This document shows, piece by piece, positions 1 to 7,436 of a stretch of 64,000 nt of DNA. Under the pieces are notes generated by a model, which was given only the letters and a program-made list of their open reading frames with translations, made no database searches and was not told the DNA's origin. How positions within the stretch are numbered: the stretch's first letter is position 1; each line of letters begins with the position of its first letter. This stretch comes from Salipiger sp. CCB-MM3 (GTDB taxonomy: Bacteria; Pseudomonadota; Alphaproteobacteria; Rhodobacterales; Rhodobacteraceae), in NCBI RefSeq assembly GCF_001687105.1, contig NZ_CP014595.1, forward strand, positions 496,001 through 560,000. The letters are read 5' to 3'. The position numbers were made by a program, and so were the translations under genes.

Positions 1-103
1 CACGCCAAAGGCGTGCAACATTCAAGATGCGCACCTCTGGTGCGGCGGGCAGGCGCTCGCCCGGCGGCTTCGCCTTGGTTCCGGGCGCGCTGGTGCCCTT
101 GGC
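1..103. other. Left-edge non-coding flank
   Basis: I see no gene in this edge stretch. It carries two short hairpins, cacgcc-aaa-ggcgtg at 1-15 and gcacc-tct-ggtgc near 32-44. They lie downstream of the minus-strand transporter gene that ends at 104. They could help end its transcription, but neither is followed by a T-run on that strand. Confidence 0.3.
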
Positions 104-991
104 TTACGCCCGCCGCACCGCCCGTGCGGGCATCGCCTCATCCGCCACCAGCCACAGGCCCGAGCCGACCACCAGCGCAGTGCCGAGCAGAGCGCCCAGC
201 GTCGGCACCTCGCCGAAGCCAAAGAAGCCGATAACCACCATCCACACGAACTGCAGGTTCATCAGCGGTGTTGCGACGAAGGCGGGCAGCAGCCGCAGCG
301 CCTCGACCGAGACGAAGCGCGCGCCAAAAAGGAACACCGCATAGCCCGCCACCCACAGCACATCGGCCAGCGGCATGGGGTGCCAGACGAAGGGCAGCAC
401 CGCGCCCATGCTCAGCGCCAAGGCGAGGTTCGGCCAGAACACCTGCGCCAGCGGCTTGCGCTCTTCCTTGGCGATGCGGCGCGCGGCCACCATCGAGGCC
501 GTGCCGGTCAGCGAGGCCAGCAGCGCCCAGCCGTGGCCTGCATCCAATGCCACACTGCCCTCGGGCAGCAGAAAGAGGATGCCCCCGGCCCCGGCGCCAA
601 GCGCCAGCCACGCCGCCGGACGCACCGGCTCGCCAAGCGCCGGACCCGACAGCGCGGCGGCAAAGAGCGGCATCAGCCCGATAAAGAGGAACACGTCGGC
701 AAAGGGCAGCAGGCGGAAGGCCTGAAAGAAGCCGATCGCCGCGACCACGGTCAGCGCCGCGCGCAGCGCCATCACCCTGCGGCAGCGGATCGCCAGCGCC
801 GCGCGCAGCCCGCCCTGCCGCCGCGCGCTCAGTCCCGTGATGATAAGCACCAGCCCAGAGGAGAGCGCGAAAAGCTGCGGTGCCTCATAGCCGCCCGCGA
901 TCAGCTTGGTGATCCCATCCGCAGCGGCGATGAGCGCGGTATATAGCGCGACGAGCGCCGCTCCGAGCAGAGCCGGACGCAGCCCGCTCAT
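104..991 (-). CDS. DMT superfamily (EamA) transporter
   Basis: The 295-aa protein is almost entirely hydrophobic and reads as two EamA halves with about ten membrane segments. It begins with a hydrophobic helix (ALLGAALVALYTALIAA) and has the small-residue-rich helices typical of drug/metabolite exporters. Members of this family export amino acids, metabolites or small peptides across the inner membrane; the substrate cannot be read from the sequence. Its ATG overlaps the stop of the preceding gene by four bases (ATGA at 988-991), so the two are translationally coupled. Together with the repeat-peptide gene upstream they form one apparent transcription unit. This raises the possibility that the exporter moves a product of that locus, which is inference. 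Confidence 0.85.
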   Translation of the reverse strand: MSGLRPALLGAALVALYTALIAAADGITKLIAGGYEAPQLFALSSGLVLIITGLSARRQGGLRAALAIRCRRVMALRAALTVVAAIGFFQAFRLLPFADVFLFIGLMPLFAAALSGPALGEPVRPAAWLALGAGAGGILFLLPEGSVALDAGHGWALLASLTGTASMVAARRIAKEERKPLAQVFWPNLALALSMGAVLPFVWHPMPLADVLWVAGYAVFLFGARFVSVEALRLLPAFVATPLMNLQFVWMVVIGFFGFGEVPTLGALLGTALVVGSGLWLVADEAMPARAVRRA

Positions 992-2079
992 CGCTGGCCT
1001 GCCCGGGCGAAGCCCTCAAAGAACGCATCGAAATGCTCCGAGCCCTCGGCCATCGTGTCGAGCAGACCCAGCACCTGCGGCGACAGCGCCCCATTCATCC
1101 GGCGGCGCATCACCTGCCAGTCGGCGCAGCGCTGCGCGCCCAGCCCGTAAAGCGCCTGCGACAGCTCGCGCAGCGGTGCGCCCTGCTGCGTGCCGCGGAG
1201 GAATTGCCTGCGGCCTGCGCCGGCGGGGATCTCAAACGCCGCGCCCCCTGCCACAGCGGCCTGCCAGTTGCAGACCAGAAAATCATGGTAATCGTCCTGC
1301 AGCGAAAGCTGCGGGCCTTCCTCGAGTGCAAAGCCGCGCAATTGCCGGGCCAGCCAGAGCGTCCAGAGCGCAGGCGGCACCTGCCCGGCATAGCGCAGCG
1401 CGATGCAAATCTCGGACAGCAGGTCGGAGTTCTGCTCCAGATAGGCCAGATTGCCCGCAAATTGCAGGCTGGTCAGCGCCTCGACCGGAAGCTGTGGATC
1501 GCGGCGGCCATACTCACTGAGATAGAAGACCACATGCGTCAGCTCATAGGCGGCTTTCTTGTTGGGAAGCGCGAAGCCGCGCGAGCGGGCGCAGAAGTCG
1601 CGCAGCCGGTCTTCCAGCCCCGCATCAGCGCCAGCGCAGGTAATGTCGCGCCGCGCCAGCAGACGCCGGGCCTCCATCCGCTGCAGGTCCGACAGTTCGG
1701 CATCCGGAAGATCATGGTCAGCAATGCTCTGGGCCATGCGTGCGCCGCTCTCTCCCGGCATCCCGAGGTCTTCGAGATCGAGCACGATGGACAGAAGGAA
1801 GCGGTAATATTGCGGAAAGAAGGCCAAGCGCGCCTCGGCACCCGTGTAGAACGTCTCAAGCACCTCAAGCGCCTGCGGCGCCACCTCGGCCCCTGTGCAT
1901 TCGAGGATGTTGAGCAACTCGGCATTCTCTTTGAGCCAGAACACATCTTCCTCGCGGCGCCGGTGCCGGGCGAAACACTGCAGCAGGGACGCGGCGCCCT
2001 CAGTCGCAGAGAGGGCGGCTTGGCGCGCGGGAAAGGCGATGACATTGCCGGAGGTGGAGAGAGGCGCGTGCACGGTCAT
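988..2079 (-). CDS. Uncharacterised protein downstream of repeat peptide
   Basis: I do not recognise a function. From the preferred start at 2079 the protein has 363 residues and looks mostly alpha-helical, with no signal peptide or membrane segment. The most distinctive segment is YELTHVVFY (about residues 178-186), followed by SEYGRR; a Tyr-x-Leu-Thr-His core of this kind looks like an active or binding site. Cysteines are scattered and form no metal-binding pair. The frame opens earlier, at 2112, but that ATG abuts a hairpin and has no ribosome-binding site. The ATG at 2079 is preceded by AAGAAGG nine bases upstream, so I chose it. From memory, unverified, it may belong to a Rhodobacteraceae DUF family (DUF6902?). 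It sits between the repeat-peptide gene and the exporter and is coupled to the latter. Confidence 0.75.
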   Translation of the reverse strand: MTVHAPLSTSGNVIAFPARQAALSATEGAASLLQCFARHRRREEDVFWLKENAELLNILECTGAEVAPQALEVLETFYTGAEARLAFFPQYYRFLLSIVLDLEDLGMPGESGARMAQSIADHDLPDAELSDLQRMEARRLLARRDITCAGADAGLEDRLRDFCARSRGFALPNKKAAYELTHVVFYLSEYGRRDPQLPVEALTSLQFAGNLAYLEQNSDLLSEICIALRYAGQVPPALWTLWLARQLRGFALEEGPQLSLQDDYHDFLVCNWQAAVAGGAAFEIPAGAGRRQFLRGTQQGAPLRELSQALYGLGAQRCADWQVMRRRMNGALSPQVLGLLDTMAEGSEHFDAFFEGFARAGQR

Positions 2080-2112
2080 AACGGCGACCCTTCTTGAAAC
2101 GGGAAACGTCAT

Positions 2113-2137
2113 GCGGGCGCCTTTTCAGGGCGCCCGC
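2113..2137 (-). promoter_or_regulatory. Intercistronic hairpin after the repeat peptide gene
   Basis: A perfect 9-bp stem (GCGGGCGCC with GGCGCCCGC) and a 7-nt loop fill the gap between the repeat-peptide stop codon and the next gene. No T-run follows on the minus strand, so full termination is unlikely. A processing or partial-termination hairpin would leave more message for the peptide than for the genes behind it. This is a common arrangement where the first product is needed in excess. Confidence 0.55.
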
Positions 2138-2154
2138 GCGAGCAGATCAGGGCC

Positions 2155-2562
2155 TTAGGCGCCCGAGGTGAAGAGCCCCGTCGCCTCGCCTGCTGCGGTT
2201 TCCGAACGCAGCGGTGCAGCGCCAGAGGTAAAAAGCGCGGTGGCTTCGCCGCGCAGCGCCTCGGCGCGCACCGGACCCGCACCCGAGGTGAACAGTTCCA
2301 CCGCGTCGCCGGTGGCGGTCTCGGACATCTGCGGCGCTGCGCCGGAGGTGAAGAGCGCAACGCCCTCGCCCGCCGCAAGCTCGGCCCGCACCGGGCTGGC
2401 ACCGGAGGTGAACATCTCGAGCCCTTCGCCGCTCAGGGCGTCGGCCTGCGCCATCGGCGCCGCGCCGGAGGTGAAGAGCGCGCAGCCCTCACCCGAGAAG
2501 AGGTCGGCCTCATTGGAAACATGGGTTTCGGGGGCAACAAAAGTCTTTTGCAGAGCGGTCAT
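2155..2562 (-). CDS. Tandem-repeat peptide, six LFTSGA units
   Basis: The 135-aa product has a short non-repetitive head (residues 1-22, MTALQKTFVAPETHVS...) followed by six units. Each unit contains a G-E/D-G/A-x-x-L/M-F-T-S-G-A core. The cores start at residues 29, 50, 70, 90, 110 and 130, so the period is 20 residues (21 once). The last unit ends exactly at the stop codon, so the protein terminates in FTSGA. The spacers carry a conserved Pro two residues after the core and an acidic residue. There is one Cys, just before the first core. There is no signal peptide, membrane segment or known fold. An AGGGAG ribosome-binding site precedes the ATG. Head plus repeated cores resembles multi-core precursors of modified peptides, but no recognisable modifying enzyme is adjacent. 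A repetitive binding or assembly protein is the alternative. From memory, unverified, a DUF family (DUF6749?) may cover it. Confidence 0.8.
   Translation of the reverse strand: MTALQKTFVAPETHVSNEADLFSGEGCALFTSGAAPMAQADALSGEGLEMFTSGASPVRAELAAGEGVALFTSGAAPQMSETATGDAVELFTSGAGPVRAEALRGEATALFTSGAAPLRSETAAGEATGLFTSGA
2158..2496 (-). repeat. 60-bp coding tandem repeat array
   Basis: The array is the DNA behind the six peptide units: one 63-bp step, four 60-bp steps and a truncated last unit. On the plus strand it shows as recurring GAGGTGAA tracts roughly every 60 bp. The core codons are nearly constant while the spacer codons have diverged. The amino-acid core therefore appears to be kept by selection rather than by very recent DNA duplication. 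Confidence 0.85.
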
Positions 2563-2605
2563 GGAAAACTCCCTGGTTGGATACGCACTGAAATCGTGCT
2601 TCAGG

Positions 2606-2619
2606 GTTTCCCGGGAAAC
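2606..2619 (-). promoter_or_regulatory. Perfect 14-bp palindrome in the leader
   Basis: GTTTCCCGGGAAAC is a perfect palindrome lying between the predicted promoter and the repeat-peptide start, about 30-40 bases into the transcript. The half-site GTTTCCCG recurs at the start of the next gene (minus strand, around 2098-2106). It could be a repressor operator or a small RNA hairpin. The rest of the 2563-2879 gap shows only the promoter at 2655-2682 and the ribosome-binding site of the divergent nuclease gene. Confidence 0.4.
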
Positions 2620-2654
2620 TTGCTTCGGGCAATATAGTTTCTTGTCAGGGTTGA

Positions 2655-2682
2655 ATTATACCGGAGTTGCTCACAGAAACAA
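2655..2682 (-). promoter_or_regulatory. Sigma-70 type promoter for the repeat peptide unit
   Basis: On the minus strand a perfect TATAAT (-10) lies 16 bp from TTGTTT, a three-of-six match to the -35 consensus. Transcription would start near 2648, giving a leader of about 85 nt. The strong -10 in an otherwise GC-rich genome suggests active, possibly regulated, expression of the peptide gene. Confidence 0.55.
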
Positions 2683-2879
2683 TCGACGCTAGTGACACTG
2701 CTTTTCGTAACAATACGACTTGCCCACAGAAATAATTTTTCTGGGGATGCTTTCCCTTGCGTAATGAAAACCCGGAAATTCGATTCGCTGCGAGGGCGAA
2801 TCTGATGGAATCAGCCCCCTCGCCCTTGTCCCCGAGTCGGCTTTGAGCGATAGGTTGCGCAACTTCCGGAGGGCCCCAG

Positions 2880-3689
2880 ATGAAGATCGCCACCTTCAAC
2901 ATCAACGGCATCAAGGCACGCATCGGCGCGCTGACCGACTGGCTCGACGAGGCTCAGCCCGATGTCGCGCTGCTGCAGGAGATCAAATCGGTCGACGAGG
3001 CCTTCCCGCGCGAGTTGATCGAAGAGCGCGGCTACAACGTCGAGACCCACGGTCAGAAGGGCTTCAACGGCGTCGCGATCCTCTCGAAGCACCCGCTCGA
3101 GGATGTGCGCCGCGGCCTGCCGGGCGATGACAGCGACGAACAGGCGCGCTGGATCGAGGCCACTGTGGTTGGCGAGAAAGAGGCCGTGCGGCTTTGCGGG
3201 CTCTACCTGCCCAACGGCAACCCGGTGGAGTTCGACGCCGAGGGCCAGCCGATCCGGGACGGCAAATACGGCTATAAGCTGGACTGGATGGACCGGCTCC
3301 ACGCCCGCGCAGAGCAGCTTCTGGCCGATGAGACCCCCGCCCTGATGGCGGGCGATTACAACATCATCCCGCAGGCCGAGGATGCCGCCAAACCGCAGGC
3401 CTGGGAGAAGGACGCGCTTTATCTGCAGCAGAGCCGCGACGCCTTCCGCCGCATTCTCAACCTCGGCTTCACCGAGGCGTTCCGCGCCCGCGTGCAGGGG
3501 CCGGGGCATTACTCCTTCTGGGACTATCAGGCGGGCGCATGGCAACGGAACAACGGCATCCGCATCGACCATGTGCTGATGACCCCCGCCTGCGCCGACC
3601 TGATGCTTGACTGCGGCATCGACCGTGACATCCGTGGCCGCGACAAGCCCTCGGACCACGTGCCGGTCTGGGTCGAGCTGGCGCTCTGA
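2880..3689 (+). CDS. xth: Exodeoxyribonuclease III
   Basis: This 269-aa AP endonuclease and 3'-5' exonuclease acts in base excision repair, cleaving the backbone at abasic sites. It belongs to the ExoIII/EEP phosphatase fold and has the full family length. The N-terminal KIATFNINGI strand is present, as are the metal-binding Glu34 in LLQEIKS, the GDYNIIP segment with the catalytic Asp and Asn, and the C-terminal SDHVPVW with the catalytic His. A GGAGG ribosome-binding site precedes the ATG. It is divergent from the repeat-peptide unit across a 317-bp gap. Confidence 0.95.
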   Translation: MKIATFNINGIKARIGALTDWLDEAQPDVALLQEIKSVDEAFPRELIEERGYNVETHGQKGFNGVAILSKHPLEDVRRGLPGDDSDEQARWIEATVVGEKEAVRLCGLYLPNGNPVEFDAEGQPIRDGKYGYKLDWMDRLHARAEQLLADETPALMAGDYNIIPQAEDAAKPQAWEKDALYLQQSRDAFRRILNLGFTEAFRARVQGPGHYSFWDYQAGAWQRNNGIRIDHVLMTPACADLMLDCGIDRDIRGRDKPSDHVPVWVELAL

Positions 3690-3711
3690 GCAAAACGCAG
3701 TCCCTTTGAAA

Positions 3712-3732
3712 CACGGCGCTTCCGGCGCCGTG
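3712..3732 (+). terminator. Hairpin downstream of exonuclease III
   Basis: An 8-bp GC-rich stem (CACGGCGC with GCGCCGTG) with a 5-nt loop starts 22 bp after the stop codon. The T-run is missing, so this is a weak terminator or a 3'-end stabilising hairpin. Confidence 0.45.
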
Positions 3733-3813
3733 CCAAGCGACGGGCCGTGCTTGCACCCGCGCGGCGCCCGTCTTACATCTGAGTAGAACAGTCAGACAGC
3801 GGAGTCCGCCCAC

Positions 3814-4056
3814 ATGGCAATCGAAGCGACGGAGATCGAGCAGCTCATCCGCGCCGCCTTTCCCGAGGCCAAAGTCACCATCACCGACCTTGCAGGCGAC
3901 GGCAATCACTACGCCGCCGAGGTCATCGACGAAAGCTTCCGCGGCCAGAACCGCGTGCAGCAGCAACGCGCCGTCTATGCCGCGCTGAAGGGCAAGATGG
4001 ACGGCAACCATGGCGAGTTGCACGCGCTGGCGCTCACCACCAAAGCCCCGGACTAA
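3814..4056 (+). CDS. BolA family protein
   Basis: This 80-aa single-domain protein has the BolA fold. The GDGNHYAAEVI segment contains the His that ligates a shared [2Fe-2S] cluster, and the C-terminal HGELHALAL contains the second conserved His. BolA-type proteins pair with monothiol CGFS glutaredoxins in Fe-S trafficking and iron sensing. Such a glutaredoxin gene follows 60 bp downstream in the same direction, which supports the assignment. Its length matches short bacterial BolA proteins. Confidence 0.9.
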   Translation: MAIEATEIEQLIRAAFPEAKVTITDLAGDGNHYAAEVIDESFRGQNRVQQQRAVYAALKGKMDGNHGELHALALTTKAPD

Positions 4057-4116
4057 ACCATTCCACGCCGCGTGCCCGTGCCGCAGCACCTTGGCGCGCG
4101 CAGACAGGAGACAGAG

Positions 4117-4482
4117 ATGACGACCGAAGCGACCACCCAGATCGAAGAGACGGTGAAAGCCAACGCCGTGGTGCTCTACATGAAGGGCACCAAGACCATG
4201 CCCCAGTGCGGCTTTTCCAGCCGCGTGGCGGGTGTGCTCAACTACATGGGCGTCGAGTATCTCGACGTGAACGTGCTGGCCGATGACGCGATCCGTCAGG
4301 GCATCAAGGATTACTCGGACTGGCCGACGATCCCCCAGCTTTACGTGAAGGGCGAGTTCGTCGGCGGCTGCGACATCATCACCGAGATGACCCTCTCGGG
4401 CGAACTCGACAGCCTCTTCGAGCAAAGCGGTGTGACCTACGACAAGGACGCCGCCGACAAGATCCGCGAAGCCAACGGCTGA
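4117..4482 (+). CDS. grxD: Monothiol glutaredoxin, Grx4 type
   Basis: The 121-aa product has the [11 protein letters not shown] active site (CGFS), the [19 protein letters not shown] segment that binds glutathione, and the cis-Pro. CGFS glutaredoxins carry and transfer [2Fe-2S] clusters and bind BolA partners. The frame is open from 4072, but ATG 4117 follows a good AGGAGAC ribosome-binding site and gives the normal N-terminus. It follows the BolA gene directly, so the pair is probably co-transcribed. Confidence 0.93.
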   Translation: MTTEATTQIEETVKANAVVLYMKGTKTMPQCGFSSRVAGVLNYMGVEYLDVNVLADDAIRQGIKDYSDWPTIPQLYVKGEFVGGCDIITEMTLSGELDSLFEQSGVTYDKDAADKIREANG

Positions 4483-4496
4483 GCGCGGGCGCTCGC

Positions 4497-4997
4497 TTGA
4501 GCACGATCGACATTCGCGCGGCGGCGGATCCCGAGGATTTCGCCGCCGTGCGCAGCCTGTGTCTCGCCTATCGCGAAGACCTGCGCGCGCATCACCCCGC
4601 CGCCCCGGCGCTGGTGAGCCTCTTCTACCCCGACCCCGCCTATACCGACCTGCTGGACGCGCTGCCCGGCAAGCATGACGCCGTGCTGCTGGCCACACTC
4701 GGCGGCGCGCCGGTGGGCTGCGCCATGAGCCAGCCGCTGCCTGATGGCAGCCTCGAGATCAAGCGCGTCTATGTCGCCCCCGCCGCGCGCGGCTACGGGC
4801 TGGCACAGCGGCTGATGGAAGACTTGGCCGCCCGCGCCCGCGCCAAGGGCGTGCCCCTGCTTCGCCTCGACACGATGAAGACGCTGAGCGCGGCGCGGCG
4901 GCTCTACGCACGGCTCGGCTTTGCCGAACGCGGCCCCTACCAGCCGGTGCCCGAGGCGGCGCTGCCGCATTTGTGCTTCTACGAACGCCCGCCCTGA
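4497..4997 (+). CDS. GNAT family N-acetyltransferase
   Basis: This is a 166-aa single GNAT domain. The acetyl-CoA binding loop is visible as VAPAARGYGLAQRLM (the R/Q-x-x-G-x-G/A region), followed by the helix and the LYARLGFAE C-terminal motif. The acceptor substrate cannot be predicted. The start is a TTG 14 bp after the glutaredoxin stop with only a weak ribosome-binding site, so the N-terminus is uncertain. Confidence 0.8.
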   Translation: MSTIDIRAAADPEDFAAVRSLCLAYREDLRAHHPAAPALVSLFYPDPAYTDLLDALPGKHDAVLLATLGGAPVGCAMSQPLPDGSLEIKRVYVAPAARGYGLAQRLMEDLAARARAKGVPLLRLDTMKTLSAARRLYARLGFAERGPYQPVPEAALPHLCFYERPP

Positions 4998-5126
4998 ACT
5001 AGCGACCTTGAGCCAGCGCCCTGAGCGAGCGGCATCCGCAGATCCGCGACGCTTTGCGCAGGAACCGGGTCGGCCCCTCGCGCCGCTGCAGGCTATCCCT
5101 ATGCCCATCCTGAAACGGAGGGCGAC

Positions 5127-5879
5127 ATGCGCTTGCACGGAAAAACCATCCTCATCACCGGCGCCAGCAGCGGCATCGGCGCCGAAACCGCACGGCTCTG
5201 CGCCGCGGCAGGCGCCAATGTGGTGCTGGGCGCACGGCGCGCCGAGCGGCTCGCGGCCCTCGCCGAAGAGATCGCCAACGCCGGAGGCGCTGCCGCCTAC
5301 GCGCCGGGCGACGTGCGCAGCGCCGCCTATGCCGCCGAACTGGTGGCGCTGGCGCAAAGCCGTTTCGGCGGGCTCGACGGCGCGTTCAACAACGCCGGGA
5401 TCACCGGCGCGCTCGGACCACTGGCCGAGATGACGGAAGACACCTGGCGCGAGGTGATCGAGACCAATCTCACCAGCGGCTTTCACGCGGCCAAAGCGCA
5501 GATCCCCGCGCTGCAGATGCGCGGCGGCGGCGCGCTGGTCTTCACCTCCTCTTTCGTCGGCCACACGATCGGCCTGCCCGGCATGGCCGCCTATGCTGCG
5601 TCAAAGGCGGGGCTTATCGGCATGACGCAGGCGCTCGCCACTGAGCTCGGGCCGCAAAACATCCGCGTCAACGCCCTGCTGCCCGGCGGCACGATGACCG
5701 AGATGGCGGGCGAGGACCGTGCCTTCCATGAGACCGTCGCCACCATGCATGCGCTCAAACGCATGGCCACCCCCGCCGAGATCGCCCGCGCGGCGCTGTT
5801 CCTGCTCTCAGACGACGCTTCCTTCGTAACCGGCAGCGCCATGCTGGCCGACGGCGGCAATTCGATTACCAAACTCTGA
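5127..5879 (+). CDS. SDR family NAD(P)-dependent oxidoreductase
   Basis: This is a 250-aa classical short-chain dehydrogenase. The nucleotide-binding TGASSGIG lies at residues 11-18, NNAG follows the fourth strand, a catalytic Ser is in FTSSFVG, and YAASK carries the catalytic Tyr and Lys. The C-terminal FVTGSAMLADGG is typical. The Arg in LGARRAE after the second strand suggests NADP. The substrate is unknown. ACGGAGGG precedes the ATG. Confidence 0.9.
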   Translation: MRLHGKTILITGASSGIGAETARLCAAAGANVVLGARRAERLAALAEEIANAGGAAAYAPGDVRSAAYAAELVALAQSRFGGLDGAFNNAGITGALGPLAEMTEDTWREVIETNLTSGFHAAKAQIPALQMRGGGALVFTSSFVGHTIGLPGMAAYAASKAGLIGMTQALATELGPQNIRVNALLPGGTMTEMAGEDRAFHETVATMHALKRMATPAEIARAALFLLSDDASFVTGSAMLADGGNSITKL

Positions 5880-5908
5880 ACAGCCCTTGCCTCGCCACGC
5901 CAGAACGC

Positions 5909-5936
5909 AAAAGGCGCCCCAAGGGGAGCGCCTTTT
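5909..5936. terminator. Bidirectional terminator
   Basis: AAAAGGCGC and GCGCCTTTT form a 9-bp stem with a 10-nt loop between the convergent SDR and ccmE genes. Both strands end the stem in a T-run, so it can serve both transcripts. Confidence 0.85.
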
Positions 5937-5962
5937 CGAAATCACCGAGCCTCGCGCCACGC

Positions 5963-6418
5963 TCAGCTTTCGGGCGTCGGTGCCTCATAGACGCCCTGCT
6001 CTTTCAGCGCGTCGATCACTTCCTTGGGCATATAGGTCTCGTCGTGCTTGGCGAGGATCTCGGTCGCCTGGAACACGCCATCCACATAGCGCCCGGTGCC
6101 GACCATGCCTTGGTTCTCGTCGAAGAGATCGGGCAGCACCCCGGCAAACACCACCGGCACCGAGGCACCGCCATCGGTCACCGAGAAGCTGATCTCATGG
6201 CCCTGACCGCGCACCAGCGAGCCCTCTTCGACCAGCCCGCCGATGCGGAAGGTCTCATTCGGCGAGGGCGGCGCTTCGACAATCTGGCTCGGCGAGCGGA
6301 AGAAGTTGATCCCGTCGCGCATGGCGTAGCCGATCAGCGCGGTCGAGACGACCAGCGCCACCGCTGCCAGTGCGACGATCTGGATGCGCCGCTGCTTCTT
6401 CAGCGATTTGAGACCCAT
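5963..6418 (-). CDS. ccmE: Cytochrome c maturation heme chaperone CcmE
   Basis: CcmE binds heme covalently in the periplasm and hands it to the cytochrome c ligation machinery. The 151-aa protein has one N-terminal membrane anchor (about residues 13-32) and a periplasmic beta-barrel. The heme-attaching His is in the LAKHDETYMP motif near residue 120, and the Tyr of the axial ligand is also there. The start is MGLKSLKKQRR, a positively charged cytoplasmic end as expected. No other ccm genes are in the window, so it stands apart from the main ccm cluster. Confidence 0.95.
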   Translation of the reverse strand: MGLKSLKKQRRIQIVALAAVALVVSTALIGYAMRDGINFFRSPSQIVEAPPSPNETFRIGGLVEEGSLVRGQGHEISFSVTDGGASVPVVFAGVLPDLFDENQGMVGTGRYVDGVFQATEILAKHDETYMPKEVIDALKEQGVYEAPTPES

Positions 6419-6518
6419 CTTCTACTCCTCAGCACGTATGCCATTCTCCCTATATGGCATCTTAAAGCCGCAAGAGAACTGTTCCAAATCAAATTGCGTC
6501 ACCGCGCCGCGCCCGCCC

Positions 6519-6613
6519 TTCCTCTTGGCGGAAATATCCCGGGGGCCCGGGGGCGGAGCCCCCGACTTATTCTGCGTGCGGGCAGAGCCCCCGACTTACC
6601 CTGCGTGCAGGAC
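6519..6613. repeat. Dispersed repeat plus 29-bp tandem duplication
   Basis: From 6519 the sequence reads cttcctcttggcggaaatatcccggggg, a member of a family also seen at 7661, 21499, 28657 and 47147. It is followed by a GGGGGC/GCCCCC block and two 29-bp direct repeats (6556-6584 and 6585-6613, gagcccccgactta...). The repeats fill most of the 205-bp gap between ccmE and murI; the remainder shows no gene. Confidence 0.75.
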
Positions 6614-6623
6614 TTAGGACGGC

Positions 6624-7436
6624 TCAGACGCTCTCGAAGCTGAGCGGCCGCTTCAGGAACTGCGTGGCGTGCACCGACACCTTGCGCGGATCGCCCGTGG
6701 TCAGAAAGCGGCTCTCCTTGCCCGGCCCGTACATATCGGGATGACGCTGCAGGTAGTCGGCCAGCGAGGAGGCCACCAGATTGGCTTGCGAATAGACCGC
6801 GACCTCCGGCCCCAGCGCCTCCTGAAAGACCTCCTGCATCAGCGGGTAATGCGTGCAGCCAAGGATCGCCGCCTGCGGCTCGGGCATCTTGCGCTTCAGC
6901 GCCTCTACATGGCTGCGCACCAGCGCCTCGGCGAGGATCATGTCGCCGTCTTCGATGGCATCCACCAGCCCGCCGCAGGCCTGCGCTTCCACATCCACAC
7001 CGATCGCCCGGAACGCCAGTTCGCGCTGGAAGGCGCGGCTGCGCACCGTGGCGGGCGTCGCAAAGAGCGCCACATGCTGCACCGCCACCTCGCGCGGCGG
7101 TGAGTTGTCGCCCCACTGCCGCTCGGTCAGCGCCTCGATCAGCGGCACGAAAACCCCCAGCACCCGCTTGCCCTTGGGTAGACCGCCCTCTTGCATGCGG
7201 CGCAGCGCGGCGGCGGAGGCGGTGTTGCAGGCGAGGATGACCAGATCGCAGCCCGCGTTCCAGAGGTTGTGCACCGCATCGACGGTCAGATTGTAGATGT
7301 CCTCGGCGTCGCGCACGCCATAGGGCGCATGGCTGCTGTCGGCGTAATAGACAAAGGGCACCTCGGGGAGCCGCTTGGCCACCGCGTCGAGAACCGTGAG
7401 CCCGCCCAGCCCGGAATCGAACACACCAACCGCCAT
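6624..7436 (-). CDS. murI: Glutamate racemase
   Basis: MurI makes D-glutamate for peptidoglycan. The 270-aa protein starts at [15 protein letters not shown], with the catalytic N-terminal Asp-Ser pair in DSGLGG. The first catalytic Cys is in ILACNTASA and the second in [10 protein letters not shown]. The frame is open to 7472, but GGAGGGCAGGAT lies directly before the ATG at 7436, which also gives the usual N-terminus. Confidence 0.95.
   Translation of the reverse strand: MAVGVFDSGLGGLTVLDAVAKRLPEVPFVYYADSSHAPYGVRDAEDIYNLTVDAVHNLWNAGCDLVILACNTASAAALRRMQEGGLPKGKRVLGVFVPLIEALTERQWGDNSPPREVAVQHVALFATPATVRSRAFQRELAFRAIGVDVEAQACGGLVDAIEDGDMILAEALVRSHVEALKRKMPEPQAAILGCTHYPLMQEVFQEALGPEVAVYSQANLVASSLADYLQRHPDMYGPGKESRFLTTGDPRKVSVHATQFLKRPLSFESV

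Noticed and set aside
2158..2496. CRISPR-like array in the 60-bp repeats
   Set aside because: The repeat lies in frame in a protein gene, the units are adjacent without unique spacers of a fixed type, and no cas genes are present.
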